From assembly GCF_044772865.1 (NCBI RefSeq), contig NZ_CP173029.1, forward strand, positions 2,418,001 to 2,482,000: 64,000 bases of DNA, given 5' to 3'. Source of the stretch: Algirhabdus cladophorae. Its GTDB lineage: Bacteria; Pseudomonadota; Alphaproteobacteria; Rhodobacterales; Rhodobacteraceae. The translations under genes were made by a program, and so were the position numbers. Shown in pieces: positions 63,139 through 64,000 of the stretch (position 1 is its first letter; the number at the start of each line of letters is the position of its first letter). The notes below the pieces were generated by a model that did no database searches, was not told the origin of the DNA, and saw nothing but the letters and a program-made list of their open reading frames with translations.

Positions 63139-63927
63139 TTAGTCGCTTAGGTCGCTGAACAAATTGTCGTTGTCCAGAAAGTCAATTTTATCTGTTTCAA
63201 CCGTGCCTTCGTTGATGTCGCGCACTTCTACGCGGCCATCGCCGTAGCCGATCACCACTGCGTCACAGATATCAATGAATAGTCCATTTTCAACGATGCC
63301 TGGAATTTGGTTGATCACAAGACTGAGTTGGCGCGAATTGGCGATGCGGTTAAGGTGCATATCAAGGATGTAATTGCCTTCATCGGTCATAAAGGGCGTG
63401 TCACCATTCAGGCGCAAAGTGGTCGTACGGCCCATGACATCCATTCCGACCAATGTCTCTTCGATCAGGGCTTTGGTGGTTTGCCAGCCAAAGGGGATCA
63501 CTTCCACAGGCAACGGAAAGGCACCGAGGGTTTCGACCTGCTTGCCAATGTCTGCGATCACCACCATGCGATCACTTGACGTGGCCACGATCTTTTCTTG
63601 CAACAACGCACCACCGCCGCCTTTGATCAGGTTCAAATTGGCATCATATTCATCCGCCCCGTCAATGGTCAGATCCAACCAACGGGCCTCATCCAGCGAC
63701 GTAATCTCGATCCCGACCTCGCGGGCCAAAGCCGCTGTGCGCGATGATGTGGGCACGCCAGTAATTTTGAGGCCCTCTTCGCGCACCATCTCGCCAAGGC
63801 ATTTGACCAACCACGCCGCTGTCGATCCGGTACCAAGCCCAACTTTCATGCCGTTTTCGACATAATCCGTTGCACGTTTTGCCGCGACGAATTTGGCTTT
63901 GTCGATGGGCGACAGATCAGATGGCAT
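63139..63927 (-). CDS. rpiA: Ribose-5-phosphate isomerase A
   Basis: 262 aa. Interconverts ribose-5-phosphate and ribulose-5-phosphate. Signatures: VGLGTGSTAAWLVKCLGE, DLTIDGADEYDANLNLIKGGGGALLQEKIVA and EVIPFGW. GGAG lies 8 bp before the ATG. Confidence 0.97.
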   Translation of the reverse strand: MPSDLSPIDKAKFVAAKRATDYVENGMKVGLGTGSTAAWLVKCLGEMVREEGLKITGVPTSSRTAALAREVGIEITSLDEARWLDLTIDGADEYDANLNLIKGGGGALLQEKIVATSSDRMVVIADIGKQVETLGAFPLPVEVIPFGWQTTKALIEETLVGMDVMGRTTTLRLNGDTPFMTDEGNYILDMHLNRIANSRQLSLVINQIPGIVENGLFIDICDAVVIGYGDGRVEVRDINEGTVETDKIDFLDNDNLFSDLSD

Positions 63928-63939
63928 AGCAGCGACTCC

Positions 63940-64000
63940 TCAAACGAATGCCGCCTTATAGGCCAAGGCCGCTGGCGATGCGACCCACCCAGCTTCTTCT
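63940..64000 (-). CDS. C-terminal end of a gene entering from the right edge
   Basis: Twenty sense codons and a TGA stop on the minus strand (ending SPAALAYKAAFV) directly abut the rpiA ribosome site. Codon use fits a coding end, but the fragment is too short to name; another frame ends nearby (TAA), so even the frame is uncertain. Confidence 0.35.
   Translation of the reverse strand, partial: EEAGWVASPAALAYKAAFV

Overview
The window reads as a chromosomal segment of a marine alphaproteobacterium of the Rhodobacteraceae (Roseobacter group). The reasons are the heterotetrameric sarcosine oxidase set soxBDAG, the split glycyl-tRNA synthetase glyQ/glyS with a small membrane protein gene between the halves, the hflK-hflC-DUF2065-degP run, a SAM-II riboswitch in front of metZ, and an exact alphaproteobacterial SOS box (GTTC-N7-GTTC). 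Base composition looks moderately GC-rich and even (judged by eye, not computed). I see no prophage, insertion sequence, CRISPR array, rRNA or tRNA. Almost all the sequence is tightly packed coding DNA with many 1-8 bp overlaps.

Layout. 1-8 kb, minus strand: glutamate dehydrogenase, the sarcosine oxidase operon soxB-soxD-soxA-soxG, and dnaG, which runs off the left edge. 8.3-11.1 kb, plus strand: a three-gene Tad-type module (VWA/TadG-like protein plus two TadE/F-like pseudopilins). 11-16 kb: a membrane protein, a 3-hydroxyisobutyrate dehydrogenase-like enzyme, pirin, yqeY and carA. 15.7-24 kb: a membrane glycosyltransferase with an MshEN-like N-terminus, a GntR regulator, a pyrimidine 5'-nucleotidase, a UbiH-family hydroxylase, a class V aminotransferase, two tandem diguanylate cyclases and two tandem Lrp regulators. 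24-31 kb: ilvC, two tandem EamA exporters and folB-folP-glmM. 31-45 kb: a SleB-type wall hydrolase, ppdK, glyS/DUF6446/glyQ, a secreted protein with an inactivated protease domain, a ThDP decarboxylase-like enzyme overlapping trkH, folE2 and metZ. 45-57 kb: a hydrolase, a GST, a Popeye-domain protein, ftsY-eamA-yciB, alkB, xseA, purD, a ferredoxin and a DnaE2-derived orphan OB-fold gene. 57-64 kb: a lipoprotein, degP-DUF2065-hflC-hflK, gor and rpiA.

Functional threads. One-carbon and amino-nitrogen metabolism is prominent: sarcosine oxidase uses tetrahydrofolate, folB/folP/folE2 make folate, gdhA handles ammonium, metZ makes homocysteine under SAM control, and ilvC makes branched-chain amino acids. 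Envelope quality control (hflKC, degP) and cell-wall functions (glmM, the SleB-like hydrolase, peptidoglycan-binding proteins) form a second thread. Cyclic nucleotide signalling is a third: two GGDEF enzymes with different product-inhibition motifs, a possible c-di-GMP-sensing glycosyltransferase and a Popeye-type cNMP-binding protein.

The least ordinary items are the SOS-box-preceded DnaE2 C-terminal fragment at 56.7 kb, the protease-like protein at 38-39.7 kb lacking all three catalytic residues, the recently expanded repeats in ftsY, the FolB with a long extra C-terminal domain, and the apparent 12-kb insertion between yqeY and dnaG. I did not find a clearly new multi-gene system; most of the window is core chromosome.
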